From Gp6-AA40 sp050742535 (lineage in GTDB: Bacteria; Acidobacteriota; Vicinamibacteria; Vicinamibacterales; UBA2999): a stretch of 6,790 bases of DNA. The stretch's first letter is position 1, and each line of letters begins with the position of its first letter. Location: the NCBI GenBank assembly GCA_050742535.1, contig JBOGIQ010000333.1, positions 1 through 6,790 of the forward strand, written 5' to 3'. Both the position numbers and the translations under genes were made by a program. Shown piece by piece: positions 5,996 through 6,790 of this stretch. Below the pieces are notes generated by a model. The model had not been told where the DNA came from. It made no database searches and worked only from the letters and a program-made list of their open reading frames with translations.

Positions 5996-6790
5996 ATGAA
6001 GTCTTTCTTCCGACTCGCGCTGGCTGTCCTCGCGGCAGGAGCAATTGCCGCAACGGGCTTCGCACAAATCACCCCACGGAGCCAGCGCGACTTTTCGGCG
6101 GCGGCGTTGACCGCGCCGCCGTCCGCAGGCTGGCCGACGCACGGCGGCAACCTTTATAACCAGCGGTACTCGCCGCTCAAGACGATCAACCGCGACAACG
6201 TGGCGCAGCTCAAAGGTGTCTGGCGCACGCAGCTGCGCGGGTCGGGAACGGCACCACAGTATTCCGGCTTCGCGCAGCCCGTCGTCCATGACGGCGTGGC
6301 GTACGTGAGTACCGGCGCCAACGACGTGTTCGCGCTGTCCGTCGACAACGGCGAGATCCTCTGGCAGTACGCGGCGCAGCTCGATCCAAAGATCACCTCG
6401 GTCTGCTGCGGCTGGAACAACAAGGGCGTCACGCTCAGCGAGGACAAGGTGTTCATCGGGCAGCTCGATGGACAGCTCGCTGCGCTCGATCGCGCGACCG
6501 GCAAGGTGGCGTGGAAGATTCAGGCCGAACGGTGGCAGGACAACTTCTCGATCACGTCCGCGCCGGTCTACTTCGATGGCCTGGTGATCACCGGCTTCGC
6601 CGGCGGCGACCGCGGCACGCGCGGTCGCGTCAAGGCCTACGACGCGAAAGACGGACGGCTCGTCTGGACGTTCTACACGATTCCCGGCCCCGGCGAACCG
6701 GGTCACGACACGTGGCCGAAGGGGAGCGACGCGTGGAAGTACGGCGGCGCGTCGGTGTGGCAGACGCCGGCGATCGATCCGGCGCTCGGG
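5996..6790 (+). CDS. PQQ-dependent dehydrogenase (quinoprotein), 3' partial
   Basis: The first 265 residues, open to the window edge; members of this family usually have about 550-700 residues, so over half is missing. Residues 1-23 are a Sec signal peptide (K2, R6, hydrophobic 7-22, cleavage after GFA), placing the enzyme in the periplasm, where it oxidises an alcohol, aldehyde or sugar and passes electrons to the respiratory chain. The mature start has W46-P-T-H-G-G-N and QRYSPL (56-61), typical of the eight-bladed propeller. C137-C138 in SVCCGW is the adjacent-cysteine pair whose disulphide lies over PQQ in methanol and ethanol dehydrogenases. Repeated propeller tryptophan-type motifs occur (DNGEILW 117-123, ATGKVAW 167-173, DGRLVW 219-224). 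GGASVWQTPAIDP (250-262) is a family hallmark around the PQQ site. D205 stands where a metal-binding Glu is usual. Substrate, Ca2+ or lanthanide preference, and any fused cytochrome c domain cannot be judged because the later residues are outside the window. Confidence 0.93.
   Translation, partial: MKSFFRLALAVLAAGAIAATGFAQITPRSQRDFSAAALTAPPSAGWPTHGGNLYNQRYSPLKTINRDNVAQLKGVWRTQLRGSGTAPQYSGFAQPVVHDGVAYVSTGANDVFALSVDNGEILWQYAAQLDPKITSVCCGWNNKGVTLSEDKVFIGQLDGQLAALDRATGKVAWKIQAERWQDNFSITSAPVYFDGLVITGFAGGDRGTRGRVKAYDAKDGRLVWTFYTIPGPGEPGHDTWPKGSDAWKYGGASVWQTPAIDPALG

Noticed and set aside
5900..6706. Open frame on the - strand (268 codons) opposite the PQQ dehydrogenase
   Set aside because: The + strand frame over the same bases encodes a signal peptide, the Cys-Cys motif and propeller motifs; the antisense product has none.
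1..6790. A new multi-gene defence, secretion or biosynthetic system
   Set aside because: The genes are individually ordinary (membrane protein, M16 protease, unknown seven-helix protein, DUF3667, PQQ dehydrogenase), lie on both strands and share no evident pathway; no CRISPR, tRNA, rRNA or transposase gene was seen.

Overview
This is a GC-rich bacterial chromosomal window with dense, short-gapped genes, an Sec-exported M16 zinc protease and an exported PQQ (pyrroloquinoline quinone) dehydrogenase, so a Gram-negative organism. The style of the proteins (a YRPL-type multi-pass membrane protein, a PQQ enzyme with the CCGW and GGASVWQTPAIDP motifs, and abundant small palindromic repeats) resembles Acidobacteriota of the Vicinamibacteria type. 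That placement is inference from protein style, not a search result.

Layout. (1) 1-1338 (+): the 3' part of a multi-pass inner-membrane protein, probably a GT-C/PMT-like membrane protein; it contains two in-frame palindromic repeat units at 337-386 and 394-422. (2) 1348-4191 (+): a complete 947-residue, two-lobed exported M16 metallopeptidase (PqqL-like), 9 bases downstream and probably co-transcribed with (1). (3) 4192-4264: a short convergent gap almost filled by two perfect hairpins in opposed orientation. (4) 4265-4999 (-): a 244-residue, seven-helix membrane protein of unknown function with conserved-looking His positions. (5) 5000-5105: a divergent gap with a third relative of the hairpin element. 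(6) 5106-5966 (+): a DUF3667 protein (N-terminal zinc ribbon plus membrane helices), GTG start. (7) 5996-6790 (+): the first 265 residues of a PQQ-dependent dehydrogenase, running off the window; its gene is only 29 bases behind (6).

The genes do not form a recognisable pathway. Two + strand pairs (membrane protein/M16 protease, and DUF3667/PQQ dehydrogenase) are likely transcription units, separated by the single - strand gene. I see no defence system, mobile element with a transposase, CRISPR array or RNA gene. The most unusual content is the small palindromic repeats: one family that has inserted into a reading frame without breaking it, and a second family placed at gene boundaries.
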